From NCBI GenBank assembly GCA_022843945.1, contig JALHMR010000049.1:1-33132 (forward strand): a stretch of 33,132 bases of DNA, read 5' to 3'. The notes below the pieces were generated by a model, which saw only the letters and a list, made by a program, of their open reading frames with translations, made no database searches and was not told the DNA's origin. Every line of letters starts with the position of its first letter. Within the stretch, counting starts at the first letter, position 1. Shown here in pieces: positions 8,320 to 15,082 of this stretch. The translations under genes were made by a program, and so were the position numbers. The stretch is from Rhodospirillaceae bacterium. Its GTDB lineage: Bacteria > Pseudomonadota > Alphaproteobacteria > CACIAM-22H2.

Positions 8320-8652
8320 GGTCTTCTTCTGAATCGGATGGGCGGCGACCGCAGGGTGGTCGAGCGGGCTGGGTCCTTTGGCCATCGCCCCGCCGGGATC
8401 TCCCCAGCCGGTCACCGCGGGGCCGAAGAACTCGGCGTTCACCGCGACGAAGTCCCGGAAGCGCTCCGGGATGTCGTGATCCTCGTAGATGGCGTCGACC
8501 GGGCAGACCGACAGGCAGAGCCCGCAATCGATGCATTCGGTCGGGTGGATGTACATCATCCGGCCGCCGATATAGATGCAGTCGACCGGGCAGGCCTTCA
8601 TGCAGGCGCCGTCCTTCACGTCGATGCAGGCCGTGGTGATGACGTAAGTCAT
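8317..8652 (-). CDS. fdxA: 7Fe-type ferredoxin (FdxA family)
   Basis: The 111-residue bacterial ferredoxin is a small cytoplasmic electron carrier. Cys9-x7-Cys17-x3-Cys21-Pro with Cys25, then Cys40-xx-Cys43-xx-Cys46-xxx-Cys50-Pro, is the [3Fe-4S]/[4Fe-4S] pattern of the FdxA family, followed by the typical C-terminal tail (FRDFVAVNAEFF, GWGDPGG). I start it at the ATG at 8652 because TYVITTACIDVKD is the conserved opening; the open frame upstream to 8736 is not conserved in character. The gene lies 10 bp after the hydratase gene and before the thiolase gene, inside the CoA-metabolism operon. It may carry electrons for the FAD oxidoreductase of the same operon. That pairing is inference. Confidence 0.93.
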   Translation of the reverse strand: MTYVITTACIDVKDGACMKACPVDCIYIGGRMMYIHPTECIDCGLCLSVCPVDAIYEDHDIPERFRDFVAVNAEFFGPAVTGWGDPGGAMAKGPSPLDHPAVAAHPIQKKT

Positions 8653-8662
8653 CGCCAGGCCG

Positions 8663-9436
8663 CTAGCGGCCCTTCCACACCGGCTTGCGCTTCTCCTGGA
8701 AGGCGCGCACGCCCTCGAGGCCGTCTTCGGATTCAAGGGCGGCGACGAGGGCGGGCAGGCGCTGGCCTTGCGCCTCGGCCGGCGTCATATGGCGGGTGCG
8801 CCGGACGATCTGCTTGATCGCCCGCACCGAGAGCGGCGCGCAGGTCAGGATATCGGCGACCCAGCGCTCCACGGCCTCGTCCAGCTTGGCGCGCGGCACC
8901 ACCTCGTTGACCAGGCCGAGCTTCGCCCATTCGGCGGCCGGCAGGCGCCGCGCCGTGAGCAGCATGCCCATGGCCAGCTTCTCGGGGATCATGCGCGGCA
9001 GCAGGATCATGCCGCCGTCGAGCGGCAGGCGCCCCACCCGCGGCTCGGGCAGGCCCATGGTCGCCTCCTCGGCGGCCACGACGATGTCGCAGCCCAGCAC
9101 CATCTCGAAGCCGCCACCCAGCGCATGGCCGTTGACCCGCGCGATCACCGGCACGTCGAGGGTGGTGCGCAGGCTCAAGCCGCCGAAGCCGCCGGGGCGG
9201 TTGTCGGCCCAATAGGCGACACCCTCCTTGCCGACGTCCTTGAGGTCGGCACCGGCACAGAAGGCCCGGTCGCCGGCCCCGGTGAGCACGACGACGCGGA
9301 TGTCGTTGCGCTTCTCGATCTCGTTCCAGATGCGCCGCAGCTCCGCCTCGGTCGCGGTGTTGACGGCGTTGAGGGCTTCCGGCCGGTCGATGGTGACGCG
9401 GGCGACGTGCTCGGCGACGGTGAAGGCGACGCTCAC
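8663..9436 (-). CDS. Enoyl-CoA hydratase/isomerase, CaiD-like
   Basis: The 257-residue crotonase-fold protein adds water to an enoyl-CoA or does related chemistry. The oxyanion-hole segments are FCAGADLKD and NGHALGGGFEM; the two usual catalytic glutamates are in GGGFE and GLPEPRVG. The C-terminus EDGLEGVRAFQEKRKPVWKGR closely resembles E. coli carnitinyl-CoA dehydratase CaiD, which ends KRDPVWKGR, and the GFGGL segment also fits. I use the GTG at 9436. It overlaps the TGA of the CoA-transferase gene by four bases (GTGA), so the two are translationally coupled. A longer upstream open frame is a shadow. A CaiB-like gene next door makes a carnitine-type reaction pair conceivable but not proven. 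Confidence 0.9.
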   Translation of the reverse strand: MSVAFTVAEHVARVTIDRPEALNAVNTATEAELRRIWNEIEKRNDIRVVVLTGAGDRAFCAGADLKDVGKEGVAYWADNRPGGFGGLSLRTTLDVPVIARVNGHALGGGFEMVLGCDIVVAAEEATMGLPEPRVGRLPLDGGMILLPRMIPEKLAMGMLLTARRLPAAEWAKLGLVNEVVPRAKLDEAVERWVADILTCAPLSVRAIKQIVRRTRHMTPAEAQGQRLPALVAALESEDGLEGVRAFQEKRKPVWKGR

Positions 9437-10629
9437 TGCACCACACCGTCGGCGGTCAGTTTCTCGATGCGCGCCGCGTCGTAGCCGAGCTCGGCCAGGA
9501 TCTGCTTCGAATGCTCGCCCAGCGCCGGCGGGGCGTGGCGCACCTCGAAGCCGCCGCCGGACATATGGATCGGCGGGGCCAGCAGGCGGGCGGGCTCGTT
9601 GGCGCCGTTGCGCTTCACCTCGACCACCATGCCGTTGGCCGCCGTCTGCTCGTCGTCCAGCGCCTCGGCCAGCGAGCGCACCGGCGCGCAGAGGAGATCC
9701 TGCTTCTCGAGGCGCTCGATCCAATGGGCCGTCGTGTTACGCGAGAAGTTCTGTCGGAAGATGGTCTGCAGCTCGTCGCGGCTCTTCATCTGGGCCGTGA
9801 GGTCCTTGAGATGCGGCTTCTGCGACAGGTCCTCGATGCCCAGCGCGGTGCAGATATCGCGCAAGGGATTCTCCTTGAAGGCGCCGACCAGGACGAGCGC
9901 CCCATCGGTGGTCGGGAAGACGCCCGACAGCGGCATCGCCGCCCAGTTGAGCTCACGCTTGCGCATCATCCACATCGCCGCTTCCTGCATCTGCATGGAC
10001 AGCATGCTGTCGTAGAGCGACACGTCGATCGACTGGCCGCGGCCGGTGCGGGCACGCTGCAGGAGGGCGAGCAGAATACCCTGGACGAGATGCATGCCGG
10101 CGCTGAAGTCGGCCAGGGCCGTGGCGTAGATGGAAAGCGGCTGGTGCGGGTCGGCCTTGCGCGCCATGACGCCGCTCAGCGCCTGGGCCAGCACGTCCTG
10201 GCCGCCCTTGTGGACGTTGGGCCCGGTGGGGCCGAAGCCGCTGCCCTGGGCATAGATGATGCGCGGATTGAGCTTCACCAGGTCGGCGTAGCCGAAGCCC
10301 ATGCGCTCCATCACGCCGGGACGGAAATTGCTCACCACCACGTCGGCCTTGATCACCAGGTCGCGCACGATCGCCTTGCCCACCTCGCCACGCAGGTCGA
10401 GGGCGAGGGAGCGCTTGTTGCGGTTCAGGCTCTGGAAGACCGGATTGTCCCCGCCTTCGCCGGCAACTGACCAGCGCGACAGGTCGCCGCTCTTCGGCTT
10501 CTCGATCTTGATCACGTCGGCGCCGAAATCGCCCAGGATCTGGGTGCAGCACGGCCCGAGCATCACTTGCGTGAAATCGACGACGCGGATCCCGGTCAGC
10601 GGCTGCGCGGTGGCGGAAGAATCAGGCAT
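9433..10629 (-). CDS. CaiB/BaiF family CoA-transferase
   Basis: The 398-residue class III CoA-transferase moves CoA from an acyl-CoA donor to a carboxylic acid without a ping-pong enzyme-CoA intermediate released to solvent. Family marks are GIRVVDFTQVMLGPCCTQILGD, ADVIKIEKPKSGD, NRNKRSLALDL, the catalytic Asp145 in GGQDVLAQALSG, and GRGQSIDVSLYDSMLSM. The start codon overlaps the FAD oxidoreductase stop by eight bases, and the stop overlaps the hydratase start. This fixes its role as the activating step of a CoA-linked pathway. The substrate could be a carnitine-like betaine, formate/oxalate or another short acid; the family is too broad to choose. Confidence 0.93.
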   Translation of the reverse strand: MPDSSATAQPLTGIRVVDFTQVMLGPCCTQILGDFGADVIKIEKPKSGDLSRWSVAGEGGDNPVFQSLNRNKRSLALDLRGEVGKAIVRDLVIKADVVVSNFRPGVMERMGFGYADLVKLNPRIIYAQGSGFGPTGPNVHKGGQDVLAQALSGVMARKADPHQPLSIYATALADFSAGMHLVQGILLALLQRARTGRGQSIDVSLYDSMLSMQMQEAAMWMMRKRELNWAAMPLSGVFPTTDGALVLVGAFKENPLRDICTALGIEDLSQKPHLKDLTAQMKSRDELQTIFRQNFSRNTTAHWIERLEKQDLLCAPVRSLAEALDDEQTAANGMVVEVKRNGANEPARLLAPPIHMSGGGFEVRHAPPALGEHSKQILAELGYDAARIEKLTADGVVQ

Positions 10630-11983
10630 TGGCGACTCTTTCTTCGGTGTTGCGCAGCGTGGCGTTGGCGGCCGGCCGGTCGCCGGGATCGGCCCCTTGC
10701 GCGCGCAGGCGCTTCTGCAGGGTGGGCACGTCGACCTTGCGAATCAGGATGTCCTGGTCGATCGCCATGGCGGCGGCCAGCCCGGCGGCCTCGCCCATGG
10801 CCATGCAGGGCGGGATCTCGCGCGACAGGCGCTGTGCCGCCGTGTTCGCCGAGTAGTGGCGCCCGGCGACGATCAGCTGCTCGACCTCGCGCGGCAGCAG
10901 CGCGCGATAGGGCGTGTAGTAGTCGCGCCCGCGCGCCACCGAATCAGGGAAATGCACGCGGTCGGCGACGTCTTCCTTGCTGACGATGTATTCGCCCTCG
11001 AGCAACCGCGTCTGGCGGATGCCGGTCTGCGGGGCGAGGTCGAGCAGGAAGGCGTTCTTGAAGCCGGGGAGGTTGGCGCGCACGTGCTCGACCAGCGCGT
11101 CGATACGCTTGCGGCCCTCGAACTCGGCGCCGGTCAGGTCCTCGACCTTGAGCCCGTCGAGACCGGTCATGTGCGGGCAGTTGCACCAGACGATGCCCGG
11201 CAGCGGCGTCTTGAGCCACCATTTGTCCCACGAACCGCCGACCACGCGCTTGGCCTGGCGGTCGATGGCGGCGAAGGCCTCCGGCTCCTCGTATTCGAAG
11301 CGCTCGGCCTCGGCGATATCGACACCCGCGAGGCGGAACACCGTGGTGACGATGTAGTTGCCGTGAAAGAACTTGGCACCCGCCGATGCGCCGACGTCGA
11401 GGTCGCCGGAGGCATCGATCACGATCTCGCCGAGGATCGCCTCGCGCCCGCCCTTACTCTCGCAGACCACGCCCTTGATGCGGTTGCCGTCCATGATGGC
11501 CCGCGAGAACCAGCTGTGCAGGCGCAGATTGACCTTGGTCTCGCGCACCGCGTCGTCGGAGACGCGCTTCCAGCCGTCGGGATCGAAGGCGGCGGCGTAG
11601 ACGATGGGCTGCGGCTTCTGCTTGGAGGTGAAATCGAAGGCGCCCCAGCGCGACCATTTGCGCCACATCGCCAGGTCGGAGCGGCGGTCCTCCTCCGGCG
11701 GGTAGACGACGAGGCCGAGGCGGTCGAGGCGCTCGATGAACTCCTGGGCGATGCCTTTGACCGAGATCTCCGGCCCGTTGCACATGTCGTCGAGCACCAG
11801 GACCATGCCGCCCGAGGCCAGGCCGCCGAGATAGGGATAGCGCTCGACCAGGGTGACGCTCGCACCGGCGCGGGCCGCCGACAGGGCCGCCGCCAGGCCC
11901 GCGGGTCCGCCGCCGACCACGACCACGTCGCTCTTGGCGACGATTCGTGCGCTGCCACCCGGCTCGTTGAGGATGTCGCTCAC
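10622..11983 (-). CDS. FAD-dependent oxidoreductase (FAD_oxidored family)
   Basis: The 453-residue flavoprotein has an N-terminal Rossmann FAD site (VVVVGGGPAGLAAALSAARAG, residues about 19-40, then LVERYPYLGGLASGGMV) and a C-terminal FAD-closing segment (VEQLIVAGRHYSANTAAQR, CMAMGEAAGLAAAMA). This N/C pairing is typical of the FAD_oxidored (Pfam 12831-like) group, whose substrates are mostly unknown. I start at GTG 11983, preceded by the ribosome site AGAGGAG, rather than reading further up through the permease. It lies 14 bp after the permease gene and overlaps the CoA-transferase start by eight bases. Position suggests it oxidises the imported compound before or after CoA activation. It has no signal peptide. 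Confidence 0.88.
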   Translation of the reverse strand: MSDILNEPGGSARIVAKSDVVVVGGGPAGLAAALSAARAGASVTLVERYPYLGGLASGGMVLVLDDMCNGPEISVKGIAQEFIERLDRLGLVVYPPEEDRRSDLAMWRKWSRWGAFDFTSKQKPQPIVYAAAFDPDGWKRVSDDAVRETKVNLRLHSWFSRAIMDGNRIKGVVCESKGGREAILGEIVIDASGDLDVGASAGAKFFHGNYIVTTVFRLAGVDIAEAERFEYEEPEAFAAIDRQAKRVVGGSWDKWWLKTPLPGIVWCNCPHMTGLDGLKVEDLTGAEFEGRKRIDALVEHVRANLPGFKNAFLLDLAPQTGIRQTRLLEGEYIVSKEDVADRVHFPDSVARGRDYYTPYRALLPREVEQLIVAGRHYSANTAAQRLSREIPPCMAMGEAAGLAAAMAIDQDILIRKVDVPTLQKRLRAQGADPGDRPAANATLRNTEERVANA

Positions 11984-11997
11984 TGCCCGTGCTCCTC

Positions 11998-12843
11998 TTA
12001 GTGGACGGCCTGCGGTTCCCATTTCACGACCAGCCGCTCGATCACGGTGATCAGGAAGAAGAACGCGACCGAGAAGCTGGCGCCGACGAACACCGTTGCG
12101 TAGAGCATCGGCGAGTCGAACTTGTAGGTCGCCTCGATGATCAGCGCGCCGATGCCGGTCGTGGTGCCGATCCATTCGGCGACGATGGCGCCGATGACCG
12201 AGGTGCTGGCCGCGATCTTCAGCGCCGAGAACAGGTAGGGCAATGAGTTGTAGACCCGCAGCTTCCAGAAGATCTCGCGGTCGCTGGCCGAGAGCACGCG
12301 CATGAGTTCGAGCGCCTGCGGGTTCACCGCGGTGAGGCCGCGGGTCATGTTGACCAGGGTGGGGAAGAAGCAGATTAGCGCCGCAATGGCGACCTTCGGC
12401 TCGATGCCGTTGCCCATCAGCAGCACCAGGATCGGCGCCTTGGCCACCACCGGGATGGTGTTGATCAGCACGACGATGGGGAAGAAGGCTTCCTCGACCG
12501 TCTTGTTGTGGACAAAGGCGGTGGCCAGCGCGATGGCGGCGAAGTTGCCGATTAGGAAGCCGAGAAACGCCTCGATCGCCGTCGGCAGCAGATTCTGCAT
12601 CAGGATGCCGAAGCGATCGACCAGCGTATAGGCGACGGCGAGCGGCGAGGGTGCGATGAACGGCCGGATCTCGAAGAAGACCACCGTGAACTGCCACAGG
12701 GCGATGAGCAGGATCGCCGCCGCCAGCGGCAGCAGGCGGCGGCGCCACATCAGGCGGTTCTTGCGGGCGGTGAAGCGCGCGTCGGCCTCGGCGTCGGCGA
12801 CGAAGGCGGTGGGGCGCGCCAGGGCGGAAGACCGGGTGGCCAT
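11998..12843 (-). CDS. ABC transporter permease, NitT/TauT (SsuC-like) type
   Basis: The 281-residue BPD-type inner-membrane permease has about six predicted hydrophobic helices, the first near residues 35-56 (LLPLAAAILLIALWQFTVVFF). The EAA loop that contacts the ATPase is seen around RVLSASDREIFWKLRVYNSLPY. AEWIGTTTGIGALI and PFIAPSPLAV are typical of the nitrate/sulfonate/taurine/pyrimidine-precursor group. The start overlaps the ATPase stop by one base (TGATG). With the ATPase and binding protein upstream it forms a complete importer. The substrate is not evident. Confidence 0.93.
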   Translation of the reverse strand: MATRSSALARPTAFVADAEADARFTARKNRLMWRRRLLPLAAAILLIALWQFTVVFFEIRPFIAPSPLAVAYTLVDRFGILMQNLLPTAIEAFLGFLIGNFAAIALATAFVHNKTVEEAFFPIVVLINTIPVVAKAPILVLLMGNGIEPKVAIAALICFFPTLVNMTRGLTAVNPQALELMRVLSASDREIFWKLRVYNSLPYLFSALKIAASTSVIGAIVAEWIGTTTGIGALIIEATYKFDSPMLYATVFVGASFSVAFFFLITVIERLVVKWEPQAVH

Positions 12844-13613
12844 CAGCAGGTCTCCAGCACGGCGCGCAGGCGGGCGACCAGGCGCACGAATTCCGGCGTC
12901 TCGCGCAGGGCCAGGCGGCGCGGGTAGGGTAGGTCGATCGGCACGATCTCGCGCACCCGGCCGGGATTGGCGGCGAGCATCAGCACCTTCTGGCCGAGGA
13001 AGGCCGCCTCGTAGAGGCTGTGGGTGACGAAGAGGATGGTGGTGCGCGTCTGCTCCCAGACGCGCAGCAGCTCCTCGTTCAGGCGATCGCGGGTGATCTC
13101 GTCGAGCGCCCCGAACGGCTCATCCATCAGCAGCAGCCGGGGCCGCGTCACCAGCGCGCGGGCGATGGCCACGCGCTGGCGCATGCCGCCCGACAGCTCG
13201 TGCGGATAGGCATCCTCCCAGCCCTTGAGGCCGACGAGCTCGAGCAGCTCGCGCGGGCTGGCGGTGTGGCCGGCGATCGAGGCGCCGCCGCCGACCTCGA
13301 GCGGCAGCTCGACATTGGCCAGCACGCTGCGCCACGCGAGCAGGGCCGAGTCCTGGAAGACGAAACCGATCTCGCGCTTGCTGCGCGCCTCGCGGGGGCT
13401 GCGGCCGAGCACGCGCAAGGCCCCCTTGCTCGGCTCGATCAGGTCGGCGACGACACGCAGGAGAGTCGACTTGCCGCAACCCGAAGGCCCCAGCATGGTC
13501 AGGAAGGCGCCGTCTTCGACGTCCAGCGAGACTTCGTGAAGGGCCGTCACCGTGCCGCGTTCCGTCGTGAAACGGACATCGACACGGTCGCAGGCAACGG
13601 CGAGCGCGGTCAT
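12843..13613 (-). CDS. ABC transporter ATP-binding protein, NitT/TauT type
   Basis: This 256-residue ATPase drives the importer. Walker A is GPSGCGKST (residues 42-50), the Q-loop FVFQDSALLAWRSV, the signature LSGGMRQRVAIARAL, Walker B LLLMDEPFGALD and the H-loop VTHSLYEA. All are intact and in the expected order, so it should be active. I use the ATG at 13613, which has the ribosome site GGAGG at good spacing; an upstream start at 13637 would add eight residues with no support. A 151-bp gap containing a GC-rich palindromic repeat separates it from the binding-protein gene upstream, the only long break in the upper operon. Confidence 0.94.
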   Translation of the reverse strand: MTALAVACDRVDVRFTTERGTVTALHEVSLDVEDGAFLTMLGPSGCGKSTLLRVVADLIEPSKGALRVLGRSPREARSKREIGFVFQDSALLAWRSVLANVELPLEVGGGASIAGHTASPRELLELVGLKGWEDAYPHELSGGMRQRVAIARALVTRPRLLLMDEPFGALDEITRDRLNEELLRVWEQTRTTILFVTHSLYEAAFLGQKVLMLAANPGRVREIVPIDLPYPRRLALRETPEFVRLVARLRAVLETC

Positions 13614-13640
13614 TAAAGAGGTCCTCCGGACCGACACCGA

Positions 13641-13742
13641 CCACCCCCACCCCAGCCCTCCCCCATCGAGGGGGCGGGGGTAGGAGAAGGAGCGACACTT
13701 CCTTTCCCTCCCCCCTTGTGGGGGAGGGTTAGGGTGGGGGGT
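13641..13742. repeat. C/G-rich palindromic repeat inside the ABC operon
   Basis: The outer arms CCCCCACCC (13644-13652) and GGGTGGGGG (13732-13740) are perfect complements. Inside are two further hairpins: CCCTCCCCC-ATCGA-GGGGG around 13657-13675, and CCCTCCCC/GGGGAGGG around 13707-13728. The pattern looks like a dispersed extragenic palindromic element. It lies between the binding-protein and ATPase genes, where it could stabilise the upstream mRNA segment and allow more receptor than ATPase, as such elements do in other transporter operons. Confidence 0.7.
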
Positions 13743-13764
13743 ATGGCCCGCATGACGCTTGCGC

Positions 13765-14799
13765 TTAGATCTTTGGCCGCGCGTCCTTGGTCGCGTTCAG
13801 GATCTCCAGCGTCGCGACGTTGTCGAGCTTCGGCGCGCCGGCCCGGAACTCCTTGAGATCGTCGTAGAGCTTGATCTGGCTTTCCCAGACGGCCATGTCC
13901 ATCTGGCCCCAGCCGTTCTTCTTGGTGGCGTCGTTGAAGACGTAGCTCAGCATGACGTCGACCGCCTCGAGCTCGTCCTTCTCCACCAGGTTGGGATACT
14001 CGCGGATCAGCAGCTTCACCGCCTCCTGCTTGTTGTTCTTCACGAACTCCCAGCCCTTGGCGCAGCCGCGGATGAAGCCAGCGAGAGTTTCACCTTGCTT
14101 CGCAATCGTGTCGACCGTGGCGTAGTAGGGCAGGGCGTAGAGCTGCACGCCGTTATCCCACAGGCGCAGGTCCTTGTGGCGCTGGTCACCGAGCGGCTTG
14201 AGCGCCGTGGTGTTGGTCTGCCAGCCGGTGATGACGTCGACCTGGCCGGTCATCAGCGGGCCCATGTCGGCGCCGATGACCACGACAGTGACCTTCGATT
14301 CATCGACGTTGTTCTTCTTGAGGAGCGCGCTGAGCAGGATGCGCGCCGTTCCTTGCGTGCCGACCTTCTTGCCCACGAGGTCCTGCACCGAGTTGACCGG
14401 GTTCTTCTTGAGCGAGAAGTAGCTGAACGGGTGTTCCTGCGCGCCGCTGGCGAAGCACTTGATGGGGATGCCCTGCGACACCGCGTGCATGATAGACGGG
14501 CTCGACGACACCTGGCCGATCTCGTAGCGCCCGGAGGCGACGACGGCCACGCCGTCGATGTTCGGGCCGCCGGCCTGGATCTGGACGTTGACGCCTTCCT
14601 TGGCGAAGAAGCCCATATGCTTGGCCACCACCTCGCCGATCTGGTTGCCGCCGAGGATCCAGCCGAGCTGCATGTTGATCGTGCGGGACTGGGCTTCGGC
14701 GATCGAGATGATGCGCGGCGCGAAACCCAGCGCGCCCATCGCGGCCATCCCTTTGAGCACAGTGCGGCGAGTCCCATCCGGCTTGGCGGTGAGCGTCAT
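13765..14799 (-). CDS. ABC transporter substrate-binding protein (NMT1/THI5-like)
   Basis: The 344-residue receptor is of the NitT/TauT/ThiY group. The N-terminus carries a twin-arginine-type export signal: T-R-R-T-V-L-K at residues 10-16, a hydrophobic stretch (GMAAMGALGFAP) and an AEAQ cleavage region. It is therefore probably exported folded through Tat. The domain shows INMQLGWILGGNQIGEVVAKHMGFFAKEGVNVQI, IGQVSSSP and VGTQGTARILLSALLK, as in NMT1-like binding proteins. The ribosome site AGGGAG/AGGAA precedes the ATG. It is the first gene of the minus-strand cluster and defines what the whole pathway imports. The ligand cannot be read from sequence; related proteins bind taurine, sulfonates, nitrate, formyl-aminopyrimidine or aromatic acids. 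Confidence 0.92.
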   Translation of the reverse strand: MTLTAKPDGTRRTVLKGMAAMGALGFAPRIISIAEAQSRTINMQLGWILGGNQIGEVVAKHMGFFAKEGVNVQIQAGGPNIDGVAVVASGRYEIGQVSSSPSIMHAVSQGIPIKCFASGAQEHPFSYFSLKKNPVNSVQDLVGKKVGTQGTARILLSALLKKNNVDESKVTVVVIGADMGPLMTGQVDVITGWQTNTTALKPLGDQRHKDLRLWDNGVQLYALPYYATVDTIAKQGETLAGFIRGCAKGWEFVKNNKQEAVKLLIREYPNLVEKDELEAVDVMLSYVFNDATKKNGWGQMDMAVWESQIKLYDDLKEFRAGAPKLDNVATLEILNATKDARPKI

Positions 14800-14908
14800 G
14801 GTTCCTGATCTCCCTGTCGCGGCCCGGCCCCCGCGGCCGGTCCTTCCCCGTTTTGCAATGCAAAGTCTGGGCCGATGGGGTGACCACGAAAAGCAGAGAT
14901 TTTCGCCC

Positions 14909-14935
14909 GAGGTGATGCCAAAATGGCATCACCTC
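14909..14935. other. Perfect 12-bp inverted repeat with 3-nt loop
   Basis: GAGGTGATGCCA (14909-14920), loop AAA, TGGCATCACCTC (14924-14935). It lies in the 283-bp divergent region between the binding-protein gene and the second LysR gene. Neither strand has a T-run after it, so it is not a standard terminator. It may be a regulator-binding palindrome or part of the adjacent repeat element. The rest of the gap holds repeat copy 2. Confidence 0.6.
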
Positions 14936-14940
14936 TGTCT

Positions 14941-15022
14941 GTCACCCCGGCCAAGCGAAGCGCGAGCCGGGGTCCATGGTGCCATCGGGGCGATGGATGC
15001 CGCATCAAGTGCGGCAATGACG
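14941..15022 (-). repeat. Palindromic intergenic repeat (two-hairpin element), copy 2, inverted
   Basis: The outer pair is GTCA (14941-14944)/TGAC (15018-15021), with hairpins ACCCCGGC/GCCGGGGT (14944-14973) and TGCCGCA/TGCGGCA (14998-15016, loop TCAAG). Read on the minus strand, its leading part matches copy 1 (331-410): both have GTCAT, a GCCG stem, the loop CTTGA, and the tail ATCCATCG. Stem bases differ in pairs (GGG/CCC versus CA/TG), so pairing is conserved although sequence is not. Confidence 0.7.
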
Positions 15023-15082
15023 GAAAGAGTGAAGCGACCTGCACGGGACCTGCGCCAGCACGCACCACGCCGGAGATTTTCG

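Noticed and set aside
9433-10629. Naming the CoA-transferase caiB
   Set aside because: The CaiB/BaiF family covers many substrates. No residue pattern here separates a carnitine enzyme from others.
11984-12748. Fusion of the FAD oxidoreductase with upstream sequence (open frame from 12748)
   Set aside because: The upstream part is an out-of-frame reading of the ABC permease. GTG 11983 has a strong ribosome site and directly opens the FAD fold.
13641-13742. CRISPR-like array
   Set aside because: The repeated arms are nested complements with no regular spacers or direct repeat unit, so it is a palindromic element.
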